A stretch of 64,000 nt of DNA from Pseudomonas fulva (GCF_015680705.1 NZ_JADNYP010000019.1:20173-84172); one strand, 5' to 3'. Shown: positions 20,068 through 29,786, numbered from the stretch's first letter. Notes: generated by a model from the sequence alone, not told the origin. Numbers and translations: made by a program.

Positions 20068-21561
20068 ATGAAACCATCGCTCGTCCTAAAAATGGGCCAG
20101 CAACTGACGATGACCCCGCAGTTGCAACAGGCCATCCGTCTGCTCCAGCTTTCCACCCTGGATCTCCAGCAGGAAATCCAGGAAGCGCTGGAATCCAATC
20201 CGATGCTCGAACGCCAGGAAGACGGCGACGACTTCGACAACAGCGACCCGATGGCCGACAACGTCGAGAACAAGCCGGTCGCCGAAACCCAGGACAACGG
20301 CAACCAGGAGGCCACGCTCGGCGCCGATAGCCTGGATGAAGGCGACTGGAGCGAGCGCATCCCCAACGAGCTGCCGGTCGACACGGCCTGGGAGGACATC
20401 TACCAGACCAGCGCCAGCAGCCTGCCGGCTGGCGACGATGACGAGTGGGACTTCACCACCCGCACGACTGCCGGCGAGAGCCTGCAAAGCCATCTGCTGT
20501 GGCAGCTGAACCTGGCACCGATGTCCGATACCGATCGGCTGATCGCCGTCACGCTGATCGACTGCATCAACGACAAGGGTTACCTGGAGGAATCGATCGA
20601 GGAGATCTGCGCCTCCTTCGATCCCGAGTTCGATATCGAACTCGACGAGGTAGAGGCCGTCCTGCACCGCATCCAGCAGTTCGAACCTGCCGGTGTGGCG
20701 GCGCGCGACCTTGGCGAATGCCTGCTGCTGCAGCTCCGCCAGCTGCCGGCCGGCACGCCCTGGCTCAACGAAGCCCAACGCCTGGTCACCGACTACATCG
20801 ACTTGCTGGGCGCGCGCGACTACAGCCAGCTGATGCGCCGGATGAAGCTCAAGGAAGACGAGCTGCGCCAGGTCATCGAACTGGTGCAAAGCCTCAACCC
20901 GCGCCCCGGCTCGCAGATCGAGAGCAGCGAGCCCGAGTACGTGGTGCCGGACGTGATCGTGCGCAAGCACAACGACCGCTGGCTGGTGGAGCTCAACCAG
21001 GAAGCCGTGCCGCGCCTGCGCGTCAACCCGCAGTACGCCGGTTTCGTGCGCCGCGCCGATACCAGCGCCGACAATACTTTCATGCGCAATCAGTTGCAGG
21101 AGGCGCGCTGGTTCATCAAGAGCCTGCAAAGCCGCAACGAGACGCTGATGAAGGTCGCCACGCAGATCGTCGAGCACCAGCGCGGCTTCCTCGACCATGG
21201 CGACGAGGCGATGAAACCGCTGGTCCTGCACGATATCGCCGAAGCGGTGGGCATGCACGAGTCGACCATTTCTCGGGTCACCACCCAGAAATACATGCAC
21301 ACCCCACGCGGCATCTATGAATTGAAATACTTTTTCTCCAGTCACGTGAGCACCTCCGAGGGCGGCGAATGCTCGTCCACGGCAATTCGCGCGATCATCA
21401 AGAAACTGGTCGCCGCGGAAAATCAGAAAAAGCCATTGAGCGACAGCAAGATCGCTGGTTTACTGGAGGCACAAGGCATCCAGGTCGCCCGTCGCACCGT
21501 CGCCAAATATCGCGAGTCGCTCGGCATCGCACCGTCGAGTGAACGCAAGCGACTGATGTAG
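20068..21561 (+). CDS. rpoN: RNA polymerase sigma-54 factor
   Basis: Sigma-54 of 497 residues, needed for nitrogen, motility and carbon-use promoters that depend on enhancer-binding activators. Region I is the Gln/Leu-rich N-terminus (MGQQLTMTPQLQQAIRLLQ). Region II is acidic (about residues 50-110). The core-binding domain follows, then the DNA-binding part. The RpoN box ARRTVAKYRE is at about residues 475-484. Length is normal. Downstream hpf, ptsN, rapZ and ptsO form the classic rpoN cluster. Confidence 0.97.
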   Translation: MKPSLVLKMGQQLTMTPQLQQAIRLLQLSTLDLQQEIQEALESNPMLERQEDGDDFDNSDPMADNVENKPVAETQDNGNQEATLGADSLDEGDWSERIPNELPVDTAWEDIYQTSASSLPAGDDDEWDFTTRTTAGESLQSHLLWQLNLAPMSDTDRLIAVTLIDCINDKGYLEESIEEICASFDPEFDIELDEVEAVLHRIQQFEPAGVAARDLGECLLLQLRQLPAGTPWLNEAQRLVTDYIDLLGARDYSQLMRRMKLKEDELRQVIELVQSLNPRPGSQIESSEPEYVVPDVIVRKHNDRWLVELNQEAVPRLRVNPQYAGFVRRADTSADNTFMRNQLQEARWFIKSLQSRNETLMKVATQIVEHQRGFLDHGDEAMKPLVLHDIAEAVGMHESTISRVTTQKYMHTPRGIYELKYFFSSHVSTSEGGECSSTAIRAIIKKLVAAENQKKPLSDSKIAGLLEAQGIQVARRTVAKYRESLGIAPSSERKRLM

Positions 21562-21588
21562 CCCTCGGATGTATCACAGCGTTCCAGT

Positions 21589-21607
21589 GGCAGGTGCAAT
21601 ACCTGCC
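21589..21607 (+). other. stem-loop between rpoN and hpf
   Basis: GGCAGGT (21589-21595), loop GCAAT, ACCTGCC (21601-21607), followed by TCTTCATT. The stem lies between rpoN and hpf and could be a weak attenuator or an mRNA processing site. The T-rich run is too poor for a confident terminator. Confidence 0.4.
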
Positions 21608-21640
21608 TCTTCATTGCACGGGCAACAAAGGAGAAGCTGT

Positions 21641-21949
21641 ATGCAAGTCAACATCAGTGGACACCATGTCGAAGTCACCCCGTCGCTGCGCGACTATCTG
21701 GACCAGAAGCTCAAGCGCCTGGAGGGTCATTTCGACAAGATCACCAACGTGCAGGTCATCCTGAAGGTCGAGAAGCTGCAGCAGAAGGTCGAGGCGACCC
21801 TGCAGATTCCTGGTGGCGAAGTGGTAGCCAATGCCGAGGACGCAGACATGTACGCAGCGATCGATGCCCTTGCCGACAAGCTCGACCGTCAATTGAAAAA
21901 ACACAAGGAAAAACAGCAGAACCTGCTGCAAGGCGCAGCAGCCCGCTGA
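21641..21949 (+). CDS. hpf: ribosome hibernation-promoting factor, short form
   Basis: A 102-residue short HPF (YhbH family) that helps dimerise ribosomes into inactive 100S particles in stationary phase. MQVNISGHHVEVTPSLRDYLDQKL and the basic C-terminus DRQLKKHKEKQQN are typical. ATG 21641 has a strong AAAGGAGA site; upstream in-frame ATG 21569 lies in the rpoN 3' region and has no support. ptsN starts 8 bases after the stop. Confidence 0.94.
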   Translation: MQVNISGHHVEVTPSLRDYLDQKLKRLEGHFDKITNVQVILKVEKLQQKVEATLQIPGGEVVANAEDADMYAAIDALADKLDRQLKKHKEKQQNLLQGAAAR

Positions 21950-21957
21950 CCCCATCC

Positions 21958-22422
21958 ATGATCCGACTTGAAACCATCCTGACCCCCGGCCGTTCCCTGG
22001 TGAACGTGCCGGGCGGCAGCAAGAAGCGCGTGCTCCAGGAAACCGCCACCCTGATCGCCAGGGAAGTGCCGGAACTGGAAATGGAAGACGTCTTCGAGAA
22101 ACTGGTCGCCCGCGAGAAGCTGGGCTCCACCGGTTTCGGCAATGGCATAGCCATTCCCCACTGCCGACTTGCCGGTTGCACGGCACCGGTCAGCGCACTG
22201 TTGCACCTCGATGCGGCCATCGACTATGACGCCATCGATGGCGAACCGGTGGACCTGCTGTTCGTCCTGCTGGTACCGGAGGCGGCCACCGATGCGCACC
22301 TGGAACTGCTGCGCCAGATCGCCAGCATGCTTGACCGGGAAGACGTGCGCCGCAGGCTGCGGGATGCCGACAGCAACGAAGCCTTGTACCAGGTTGTCCT
22401 GGACGTACAGAACGGCGGCTGA
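21958..22422 (+). CDS. ptsN: nitrogen-regulatory PTS protein EIIA(Ntr)
   Basis: A 154-residue EIIA-Ntr domain protein. The phosphorylated histidine is His68 in GIAIPHCRL. It receives phosphate from NPr (PtsO) in the chain PtsP-PtsO-PtsN and regulates carbon/nitrogen balance, potassium uptake and polyhydroxyalkanoate accumulation in pseudomonads. It sits between hpf and rapZ with 8- and 2-base gaps, so expression is coupled. Confidence 0.96.
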   Translation: MIRLETILTPGRSLVNVPGGSKKRVLQETATLIAREVPELEMEDVFEKLVAREKLGSTGFGNGIAIPHCRLAGCTAPVSALLHLDAAIDYDAIDGEPVDLLFVLLVPEAATDAHLELLRQIASMLDREDVRRRLRDADSNEALYQVVLDVQNGG

Positions 22423-22424
22423 AC

Positions 22425-23279
22425 ATGCGTCTGATCGTCGTCAGCGGCCGATCCGGCTCCGGCAAGAGCACCGCCCTGGATGTCCTGGAAGACCACGGCT
22501 TCTATTGCATCGACAATCTGCCAGCGGGCCTGCTGCCCCAGCTGGCGGAAAACGCCCTGCTCAATACGGAGTTGCTGCAACCGAAGGTGGCGGTATCGAT
22601 CGATGCCCGCAACCTGCCCAGCCATCTGTCGCGTTTTCCCGAGCTGCTCGAAGATGCCCGGGCCCGGCATATCCAATGCGATGTGCTGTACCTGGACGCT
22701 GACGAAGATACCTTGCTCAAGCGCTTTTCCGAGACCCGTCGGCGCCACCCGCTGACCAACGCCAATCGCTCGCTGGCCGAAGCCATTCGCGTGGAAAGCG
22801 AGCTGCTCGGGCCGATCGCCGACCTGGCCGACCTGAAGATCGACACCACCAATCTCAACCTCTACCAACTGCGCGACTCGATCAAGCTGCGCCTGCTCAA
22901 CCAGCCCGAGCCAGGCACGGCGTTCCTGGTCGAGTCGTTCGGTTTCAAGCGCGGCATGCCGGTCGATGCCGACGTCGTCTTCGACGTACGCTGCCTGCCC
23001 AACCCGTACTGGAAACCGGAACTGCGCGAGCACTCCGGCCTGGAGCAACCGGTCATCGATTACCTGGCCGCCCAGCCTGACGTCGAGGAAATGTTCCAGG
23101 ACATCTCCAGTTACCTGCTCAAGTGGTTGCCGCGCTTCGCCGCCAGCAACCGGGCCTATGTCACCATCGCTATCGGCTGCACGGGCGGTCATCATCGGTC
23201 GGTATATCTGACCGAGCGCCTCGGCCTGCTGCTGCAGCAGTCTCTGAAAAACGTCCAGGTCCGCCATCGCGACCTTTAG
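22425..23279 (+). CDS. rapZ: RNase adapter protein RapZ
   Basis: A 284-residue P-loop protein. The Walker A motif GRSGSGKSTALDVL is at the N-terminus. The C-terminal half holds RCLPNPYWKPELREHSGLE and the conserved CTGGHHRSVYLTERL segment. In enterics RapZ directs RNase E to the sRNA GlmZ to control GlmS and hence amino-sugar supply. In pseudomonads the RNA partner is not clear. It follows ptsN by 2 bases. Confidence 0.94.
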   Translation: MRLIVVSGRSGSGKSTALDVLEDHGFYCIDNLPAGLLPQLAENALLNTELLQPKVAVSIDARNLPSHLSRFPELLEDARARHIQCDVLYLDADEDTLLKRFSETRRRHPLTNANRSLAEAIRVESELLGPIADLADLKIDTTNLNLYQLRDSIKLRLLNQPEPGTAFLVESFGFKRGMPVDADVVFDVRCLPNPYWKPELREHSGLEQPVIDYLAAQPDVEEMFQDISSYLLKWLPRFAASNRAYVTIAIGCTGGHHRSVYLTERLGLLLQQSLKNVQVRHRDL

Positions 23280-23298
23280 CCACAGGATCCGCCCGAAC

Positions 23299-23571
23299 AT
23301 GCCCGCTCGTGATATCACCATCATCAACAAGTTGGGGCTGCACGCTCGCGCGGCTGCCAAGTTCGTCGGCGTGGCCGGACGCTTTCCCTGCCAGGTGAAG
23401 GTCGGTCGTGCCGCCGACCGCCTGGTGGATGGCAAGAGCATCATGGCGGTCATGATGCTGGCCGCTGGCAAGGGCACCCAGATTCATGTGCATACCGAGG
23501 GCGAGCAGGAAGACGAAGCGCTGCAGGCACTGGTCGAACTGATCGACAACCGCTTCGACGAAGGCGAGTAG
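23299..23571 (+). CDS. ptsO: NPr, HPr-like phosphocarrier of nitrogen PTS
   Basis: A 90-residue HPr-fold protein. The phosphorylation site His15 lies in NKLGLHARAAAKFV. It passes phosphate from PtsP (not in this window) to PtsN. SIMAVMMLAAGKGTQIHVHTEGEQE is the usual helix-strand segment around the regulatory serine region. It is the last gene of the rpoN cluster; no T-rich terminator is visible before the convergent ZIP gene 30 bases on. Confidence 0.95.
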   Translation: MPARDITIINKLGLHARAAAKFVGVAGRFPCQVKVGRAADRLVDGKSIMAVMMLAAGKGTQIHVHTEGEQEDEALQALVELIDNRFDEGE

Positions 23572-23600
23572 CCGGGCCTGGCCAGCCACCCTCGGTAGCG

Positions 23601-24494
23601 TCAGGACATCGCCGTGTCCATCACCATCATCAGGCAGAAGCCGCAGCATAGACCCAGGCTCGCCAGCCGATGATGCCCATTGCTGCGCGCCTCGGGAATG
23701 ATCTCCTGGGTGACGACCAGCAGCATGGCCCCAGCCGCGCAGGCCAGGCCGAGCGGCAAAAGCAGTTCGGCGACGTTCACCAGCCAGGCGCAGATGACCG
23801 CGGCCAGCGGCTCCACCAAGCCGGAGGCCGCTCCGATCAGGAAGGCCTGGAAGCGGGGCATACCGGCGCCTGCCAGTACCAGCGCGATGACCAGCCCTTC
23901 GGGCACATCCTGCAGCGCGATGCCCATGGCCAGGCTGTCCGCATCGGACATGCCGCCACCGGCCGAAACACCGATGGCCATGCCTTCGGGGATGTTGTGG
24001 GCGATGATGGCAATGACGAACAGCCAGATCCGGGCGGCGACTACCGGGCGCTGCTCGGTGCCTACCAAGGCCTGCGCCGAAGCCCCGGACACCTTCAGGT
24101 CTACCAGGAACAGGCACAGCGCACCGAACAGCAGCCCGGTACTGATCAAGGCACCCGCGCCCCAGGCGCTGAAACCGATGGCCTGGGCAGCATCCAGGCC
24201 GGGGATTATCAGCGAGAAGGCTGTCGCCGCGAGCATCACCCCAGCGCCAAATCCCAGCAATGTGTCGGCCAGAGCCACCGGCATGTTGCGAATGACCAGC
24301 ACCGGAACGGCACCCAGCGCCGTACCCAGGGCGCACAGCGCACCGCCCTCGAGCGCGCGCAGCATGCGCGGCTCGAGGTCCAGCCAGGCGATGCCTCGCG
24401 CCAGCAGCAGCGCGGTTCCGACCAGCAACAGCAAAGTACCCAGGGCCAGGCGAAACAGCCGCACACTGCTGACGGACATCACCTCCGAGCGCAT
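23601..24494 (-). CDS. ZIP-family metal transporter
   Basis: A 297-residue polytopic protein with about 8 membrane segments. Two metal-site motifs are clear: HNIPEGMAIGVSAGG in one helix and QDVPEGLVIAL in the next. The Gln-Asp version of the second motif is that of the bacterial GufA/BbZIP subfamily, which takes up zinc, iron or manganese. It starts 10 bases after the sodA stop, so it is almost certainly the last gene of the Fur-box operon. A role in importing manganese for the SOD is an inference from context. Confidence 0.88.
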   Translation of the reverse strand: MRSEVMSVSSVRLFRLALGTLLLLVGTALLLARGIAWLDLEPRMLRALEGGALCALGTALGAVPVLVIRNMPVALADTLLGFGAGVMLAATAFSLIIPGLDAAQAIGFSAWGAGALISTGLLFGALCLFLVDLKVSGASAQALVGTEQRPVVAARIWLFVIAIIAHNIPEGMAIGVSAGGGMSDADSLAMGIALQDVPEGLVIALVLAGAGMPRFQAFLIGAASGLVEPLAAVICAWLVNVAELLLPLGLACAAGAMLLVVTQEIIPEARSNGHHRLASLGLCCGFCLMMVMDTAMS

Positions 24495-24504
24495 GGCCGT
24501 CGGC

Positions 24505-25116
<612 letters not shown>

Positions 25117-25117
25117 G

Positions 25118-25579
25118 TCAATGGATTCCATGTGGGTGGTTGCGAGTTTCGACATCAGCTTTGGCGGTGAGTGCATTTGTCTGCAGCGTATGTCGTTCGA
25201 GCAGACGTGCGGTGCGCGGGTACTGTCCATGTTCGCCTATGAAGTTCAGAAGCTCCGTATAGGTCCTGGCGCTGTGGCGCAGGGCCGCCTCGCGCAGCGC
25301 CTGCGACAGACGCGGTTGCTGGCTGGCCTGGAGCAAGTGCTGGTGGGCCGCGCACAGGTAGTCGGCGCTTTCCTGGGGCTGATCCAGGCGCAAGTGCAGG
25401 TCGGCCAGGTTGTGATGGGCGATGACCAGCGCGGCTACCGCTTCGTCGACGTCATGCCAACGCTCGAACAGGACCTGCGCCAGCGCCAGGGCCTGCAGGT
25501 AATGCTCTCGTGCATCGACCAGCTCCCCTTGTTCGAACAGGCGATTGGCAATTTCCGTGGTGCGTTTCCAGTGCTGCAT
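25118..25579 (-). CDS. OrfX, conserved protein of the fagA-fumC-sodA operon
   Basis: A 153-residue, entirely helical protein with no signal peptide or membrane segment. Repeated helix pairs rich in Ala, Leu, Gln and His (TEIANRLFEQGELVDAREHY, then LADLHLRLDQPQESADYL) look like tetratricopeptide repeats, suggesting a protein-binding scaffold. The equivalent gene between fumC and sodA in P. aeruginosa is called orfX and has no known function. It is followed by sodA with one base between stop and start. Confidence 0.82.
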   Translation of the reverse strand: MQHWKRTTEIANRLFEQGELVDAREHYLQALALAQVLFERWHDVDEAVAALVIAHHNLADLHLRLDQPQESADYLCAAHQHLLQASQQPRLSQALREAALRHSARTYTELLNFIGEHGQYPRTARLLERHTLQTNALTAKADVETRNHPHGIH

Positions 25580-25618
25580 GACGTACCTCCTCGACGATGA
25601 CCGCTGGCGCCTGATGCC

Positions 25619-26995
25619 TCAGATGCCGCCAGCTGTGAGTTTTTCCGGATCGAGCAGCGCCTGCAGCTGATCGCGCGACAGATCGGTATGCTCCAAGGCC
25701 ACGTCGATGATCGGACGCCCCTGCTTGTAGGCAGTCTTGGCTATTTCCGCCGCCTTCAGGTAACCGATGATCGGATTCAAGGCAGTGACCAGGATCGGAT
25801 TGCGCGCCAGGGCTTGCTTGAGCCTGGCTTCGTTGACCGTGAAGCTGGCGATGGCCTTGTCAGCCAGCAGGCGGCTGGCGTTGGCCATCAGCTCGATGCT
25901 TTCCAGCAAGTTGCGGGCGATGACCGGCAACATCACATTCAGCTCGAAATTGCCGGACTGGCCTGCCACGGCGATGGTGGCGTCGTTGCCGATCACCTGG
26001 GCGGCGACCATCGCGGTGGCCTCCGGGATGACCGGGTTGACCTTGCCCGGCATGATCGACGATCCCGGCTGCAGCCCCTGCAACTCGATTTCACCGAGGC
26101 CGGCCAAGGGGCCCGAGTTCATCCAGCGCAAGTCGTTGGCGATCTTCATCAGCGCCACGGCACCGGTCTTGAGCTGGCCGGACAAGGCCACCGCAGTGTC
26201 CTGGGAACCGATCAGGGCGAACAGGTTGGCACCAGGCGCGAATTGGATCTTGGTCAACCCGCCGAGCTGACGGGCGAAAGTGGCGGCGAATTGCGGATGG
26301 GCATTGATGCCCGTGCCCACCGCGGTACCGCCCTGGGCCAGGGCCTGCAGGCTGGGCAAGATGGCTTCCAGATGAGCCAGCGCGCCGCGGACCTGGGCCG
26401 ACCAGCCGCCGAGCACCTGGCTCATGCGTACCGGCATGGCATCCATCAGGTGGGTGCGGCCGGTCTTGACGTATGGGTGGACCTGGCCGGCCTTGTCATC
26501 GATCACCTGCGCCAGGTGGCGCAGCGCCGGGAGCAGTTGCTCGTGCAAGGCCAGGGCGGCACTGACATGGATGGTGGTCGGGATGATGTCATTGCTGCTC
26601 TGCCCGCAATTGACGTGGTCGTTGGGGCTGATGGCGGCGCCGACGATCCGGCTGGCCAGGGTCGCGATGACTTCGTTGGCGTTCATGTTCGAACTGGTGC
26701 CGGAACCGGTCTGGAAGACATCCACCGGGAAGTGCTCGATGAAGTCCGTCGCCAACAGCTGTTCGACCGCCTGCACGATCGCCGCGCCCTGCTCGGCCGT
26801 CAGTTGTTGGAGTTCGACATTGGCCTTCGCCGCTGCCGCCTTGGCCAACAGCAAAGCACGCACGAACTGTACAGGCATGCGCTGCCCGCTGATGGGAAAG
26901 TTGTCGACCGCGCGCTGCGTCTGCGCGCCGTACAGCGCCTGGGCCGGCACCTGCAGCTCACCCATGCTGTCGCGCTCGATACGGGTATCACTCAT
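25619..26995 (-). CDS. fumC: class II fumarate hydratase
   Basis: An iron-independent fumarase of 458 residues interconverting fumarate and malate in the TCA cycle. The superfamily signature GSSIMPGKVNP lies near residue 315 and GSGTSSNMNANEV near residue 100. Being free of an Fe-S cluster, it replaces iron-dependent fumarases under iron limitation or oxidative stress, which fits the Fur box upstream. ATG 26995 is preferred over TTG 27001 and ATG 26998 because AAGGA lies about 7 bases before it. It overlaps the fagA stop. Confidence 0.95.
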   Translation of the reverse strand: MSDTRIERDSMGELQVPAQALYGAQTQRAVDNFPISGQRMPVQFVRALLLAKAAAAKANVELQQLTAEQGAAIVQAVEQLLATDFIEHFPVDVFQTGSGTSSNMNANEVIATLASRIVGAAISPNDHVNCGQSSNDIIPTTIHVSAALALHEQLLPALRHLAQVIDDKAGQVHPYVKTGRTHLMDAMPVRMSQVLGGWSAQVRGALAHLEAILPSLQALAQGGTAVGTGINAHPQFAATFARQLGGLTKIQFAPGANLFALIGSQDTAVALSGQLKTGAVALMKIANDLRWMNSGPLAGLGEIELQGLQPGSSIMPGKVNPVIPEATAMVAAQVIGNDATIAVAGQSGNFELNVMLPVIARNLLESIELMANASRLLADKAIASFTVNEARLKQALARNPILVTALNPIIGYLKAAEIAKTAYKQGRPIIDVALEHTDLSRDQLQALLDPEKLTAGGI

Positions 26996-27392
26996 CATCA
27001 AATCCTTGCATCAGTTCATCGGGGGAAATGGAAGGCAGCAACGTACAGCTGGCCAGTTGCAGTGCATAAGGCTGCCAGCGCGCGTTGTGCTCGCGACGGT
27101 CGAGCCGGCGCAGGTCGAGCAGCGGGCGCCAGGCCTGGTCCAGGCACAAACAACGCCAGTGCCAGGGCAGCATGCGATCGCAAGCGGTATCGAGCAGCAG
27201 CTGGAAGGAAGTCAGCGCCACGGTCCAGGCGCTGGTGTCGGTGCAGCACACCAGGTAGCGCCCTTCGGCGAGATAATGCTCGATCAGACGCGGTTCGTCC
27301 GGTTCCAGGGCGCAGCGGATGCGCCGGCTCAGCCAGCGCCAGTTTTCCAGGTAGGGCAGCTCATGAAGGATGGGTTTCATGGACATCATCAC
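26988..27392 (-). CDS. fagA: FagA, Fur-associated gene product
   Basis: A soluble protein of up to 134 residues, with many Trp, Arg and Cys (YLENWRWLSRRIRCALEPDEP, RMLPWHWRCLCLDQAWRPLL). It corresponds by position and character to FagA, the first gene of the iron-repressed fumC-sodA operon of Pseudomonas. Its function is unknown. The start is ambiguous: GTG 27392 has AAGG about 7 bases upstream, while ATGs at 27389, 27386 and 27380 are also in frame. The Fur box lies 11 bases upstream of the first of these. Confidence 0.8.
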   Translation of the reverse strand: MMMSMKPILHELPYLENWRWLSRRIRCALEPDEPRLIEHYLAEGRYLVCCTDTSAWTVALTSFQLLLDTACDRMLPWHWRCLCLDQAWRPLLDLRRLDRREHNARWQPYALQLASCTLLPSISPDELMQGFDDE

Positions 27393-27402
27393 TGGGTAGC
27401 CT

Positions 27403-27421
27403 TGTAATGATATTCATTATT
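27403..27421 (-). promoter_or_regulatory. Fur box of the fagA-fumC-orfX-sodA-zip operon
   Basis: TGTAATGATATTCATTATT (forward strand) matches 15 of 19 positions of the consensus GATAATGATAATCATTATC, with the palindromic core AATGATATTCATT. It lies just upstream of fagA within an AT-rich patch, placed to overlap the promoter. Iron-loaded Fur would repress the operon. Confidence 0.85.
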
Positions 27422-27799
27422 AATTGATAAATGTAATCACTTCAAGAGCGCAGGGGAAATGTGAGAGTCGAGGGTCGTGCAGGGGCGATGCCGGCGCAGG
27501 TCCGGCCGCGACAGGGCGCGCAGCGGCGTTAGGACCTGGCAGGAAGGTGGCTGCCAGCGTTCGGGTGGTACTGGCGGCAGAGCGCGATGATGGCTTGACA
27601 GAGGGAGCGCCGCGGCGGCAAATGGCGGCCCACCGCAGGGGGCCATCGCGGCACGGCGGCCTCCTACGCGGGCCGAGCTTCCAGCGTCCATCGGTGGCGC
27701 TTTGCAGGGTTGCCGCTCCACGATCCGTCGCAGCCGGCTCGGCGTCTCGACGGCGGCCGCTCACGGCTGGTGGCTTTTTCAGGAGCGTTGCGCGCCCCC
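27422..27799. other. intergenic region between pmbA and the fagA promoter
   Basis: About 380 bases downstream of pmbA and upstream of the Fur box. The first 25 bases are AT-rich promoter sequence; the rest is GC-rich with no convincing gene. Open frames on both strands are Arg/Pro/Ala-rich shadows without ribosome sites. No terminator hairpin with a T tract is seen after pmbA. Confidence 0.5.
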
Positions 27800-29146
27800 T
27801 CAACTACCTGCGACGGTCATCCGCTCGATCAGCACCGAACCCGTATGGATATTGCTTCTGGTCTCGATGTCATTGCCGATGGCCACGATCTTCTGGAACA
27901 TGTCCTTCATGTTGCCGGCGATGGTCACCTCCTGGACGGCGAACTGGATCTCGCCATTCTCCACCCAGTAACCCGCCGCACCGCGCGAATAGTCGCCGGT
28001 AACCATGTTCAGCCCATGGCCCATCAGTTCGGTCACCAGCAGCCCACGGTCCATGCGGCGTATCAGCGCTGCCTGGTCCTCGTCGCCGTGGGTCACGAAC
28101 AGGTTGTGCACACCGCCAGCGTTGGCGGTACTTGGCAGGCCCAGCTTGCGCCCTGAATAGGTACCCAGAACGTAGGAAACCAGCTCGCCATCCTGCACGA
28201 ACGGCTTGGCATAGGTGGCCAGGCCATCGCCGTCGAATGCGGCGCTAGCGAGCGCGCGCGGCAGGTGCGGGCGTTCGTCGAGGGTCAGCCAGGCGGGAAA
28301 CAGTCGCTGACCGATGGCGCCTTCGAGGAAGGAAGACTTGCGATACAGGTTGCCACCGGAAATCGCCGCCAGGAAACTGCCGAACAGTCCGCCCGCCAGC
28401 TCGGCAGAGAACAGCACCGGCACCTCGCAGGTTGGCACCGGCCGCGCGCCCAGGCGACTGGCGGCACGGCGAGCTGCGTGTTCGCCGATGCTGCGCGGGC
28501 TGGCCAGTAGCGGGCCTTGGCGGTTCACGTCGAACCAGTAGTCGCGCTGCATCTGCCCTTCGCCTTCGGCGATCATCACGCAGCTCAGGCTATGCCGGGT
28601 GGAGGCATAGCCGGCGACGAAGCCGTGGCTGTTGCCATAGACGCGGCAGCCCTGATGAGTATTGAGGCTGGTACCGTCAGCATTGCTGATCCGGCTGTCG
28701 GCATCGAACGCCGCGGCCTCGCATTCCAGGGCCATCTCGATGGCCTTCTCCGGCGCGATGCCCCAGTCATGATAGAGATCGAGCTGGGGAATCTCGCTGG
28801 CCATCAGGGCCGCATCGGCCAGGCCGGCGCATTCGTCCTCGGATGTATGCCGGGCGATCGCCAGGGCAGCGGCCACGGTTTCGCGAATGGCTTGCGGACC
28901 GCTGGCCGAGGTACTGGCCGAGCCTTTGCGCTGGCCGACGTAGAGGGTGATGCCGAAACCCTGGTCGCGGTTGAACTCGACGGTCTCCACCTCGCGCTGG
29001 CGCACCGTGGTGGACAGCCCCTGCTCCAGCGAAACGGCCACCTCGCAGGCGCTGGCGCCCTGGCGGCGCGCTTCGGCGACGATCTGTTCGACCTGATCCT
29101 GCAACGCTGGCAGGTCCTGCGGGCCTATGCTCTGGACTGCGCTCAT
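27800..29146 (-). CDS. pmbA: metalloprotease PmbA (TldE)
   Basis: A 448-residue member of the TldD/PmbA family. PmbA/TldE pairs with TldD, encoded nearby, to form a heterodimeric protease that processes ribosomally made peptides such as microcin B17 and degrades CcdA in E. coli. PmbA lacks the HExxxH zinc motif, which TldD supplies; the segment GHGLNMVTGDYSRGAAGYWVENGE (partly GDYSRGAAGYWVENG) is characteristic. ATG 29146 has a GGGAGAG site. It runs divergently from darP. No precursor peptide gene is seen beside it. Confidence 0.94.
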   Translation of the reverse strand: MSAVQSIGPQDLPALQDQVEQIVAEARRQGASACEVAVSLEQGLSTTVRQREVETVEFNRDQGFGITLYVGQRKGSASTSASGPQAIRETVAAALAIARHTSEDECAGLADAALMASEIPQLDLYHDWGIAPEKAIEMALECEAAAFDADSRISNADGTSLNTHQGCRVYGNSHGFVAGYASTRHSLSCVMIAEGEGQMQRDYWFDVNRQGPLLASPRSIGEHAARRAASRLGARPVPTCEVPVLFSAELAGGLFGSFLAAISGGNLYRKSSFLEGAIGQRLFPAWLTLDERPHLPRALASAAFDGDGLATYAKPFVQDGELVSYVLGTYSGRKLGLPSTANAGGVHNLFVTHGDEDQAALIRRMDRGLLVTELMGHGLNMVTGDYSRGAAGYWVENGEIQFAVQEVTIAGNMKDMFQKIVAIGNDIETRSNIHTGSVLIERMTVAGS

Positions 29147-29253
29147 GGTTCTCTCCCACTAATTCTGTGTTCGGCATGGGTCATCGACCGACCGGGCCGG
29201 ACAAGCGGCCCCCGAGTGGTTATCATGGCGGCGTTTTCCAGCGGACTGCCACC

Positions 29254-29775
29254 ATGGTTGATTCATACGACGACGCCTTCGACGGCGAAAAAAGCAAGAC
29301 CCAGATCAAGCGTGAACTGCACGCCCTGGTCGAACTCGGCGAGCGTCTCACCACGCTCAAGCCCGATACCCTGGCGCGCCTGCCGCTCACCGATGCCCTG
29401 CGCAAGGCCTTGGCCGAAGCCAGCAAGCACACCGCGCACATCGCTCGCAAACGTCATCTGTCGTTCATCGGCAAGCTGATGCGCGACCAGGACATCGAGG
29501 CCATCACTTCGGTGATCGACCAGCTCGACAGCTCCACGCGCGAATACAACGAGCGCTTCCATGCCCTGGAACGCTGGCGCGACCGGCTGGTCGACGGCAA
29601 CGACGAAGACCTGGAGCGCTTCGTCAACGAATATCCCGAGGCCGACCGCCAGCACCTGCGCTCGCTGATCCGCCATGCGCAGCACGAAAAGGCGCGCGAC
29701 AAGCCGCCTGCCGCCGCGCGCAAGGTCTTCAAGTACATCCGCGAGCTCGACGAGACGCAGCGCGGCCTGCGCTGA
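29254..29775 (+). CDS. darP: ribosome biogenesis factor DarP (YjgA)
   Basis: A 173-residue, highly charged helical protein of the DUF615/YjgA family, which binds late 50S precursors and promotes peptidyl-transferase-centre maturation. SKTQIKRELHALVELGERL and RHLSFIGKLMRDQD-like KRHLSFIGKLMRDQDIEAI are family hallmarks. ATG 29254 fits the family start MVDSYDDAFDGEKSK; the frame extends upstream to 29167 without support. It sits between pmbA and tldD on the opposite strand, a common Pseudomonas arrangement. Confidence 0.93.
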   Translation: MVDSYDDAFDGEKSKTQIKRELHALVELGERLTTLKPDTLARLPLTDALRKALAEASKHTAHIARKRHLSFIGKLMRDQDIEAITSVIDQLDSSTREYNERFHALERWRDRLVDGNDEDLERFVNEYPEADRQHLRSLIRHAQHEKARDKPPAAARKVFKYIRELDETQRGLR

Positions 29776-29786
29776 GCCAGGCCAGA

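Noticed and set aside
27420..28002. Overlapping open frames on both strands in the pmbA-fagA gap.
   Set aside because: They are Arg/Pro/Ala-rich, lack ribosome sites, and run into the Fur-box region or pmbA; no coding signal.
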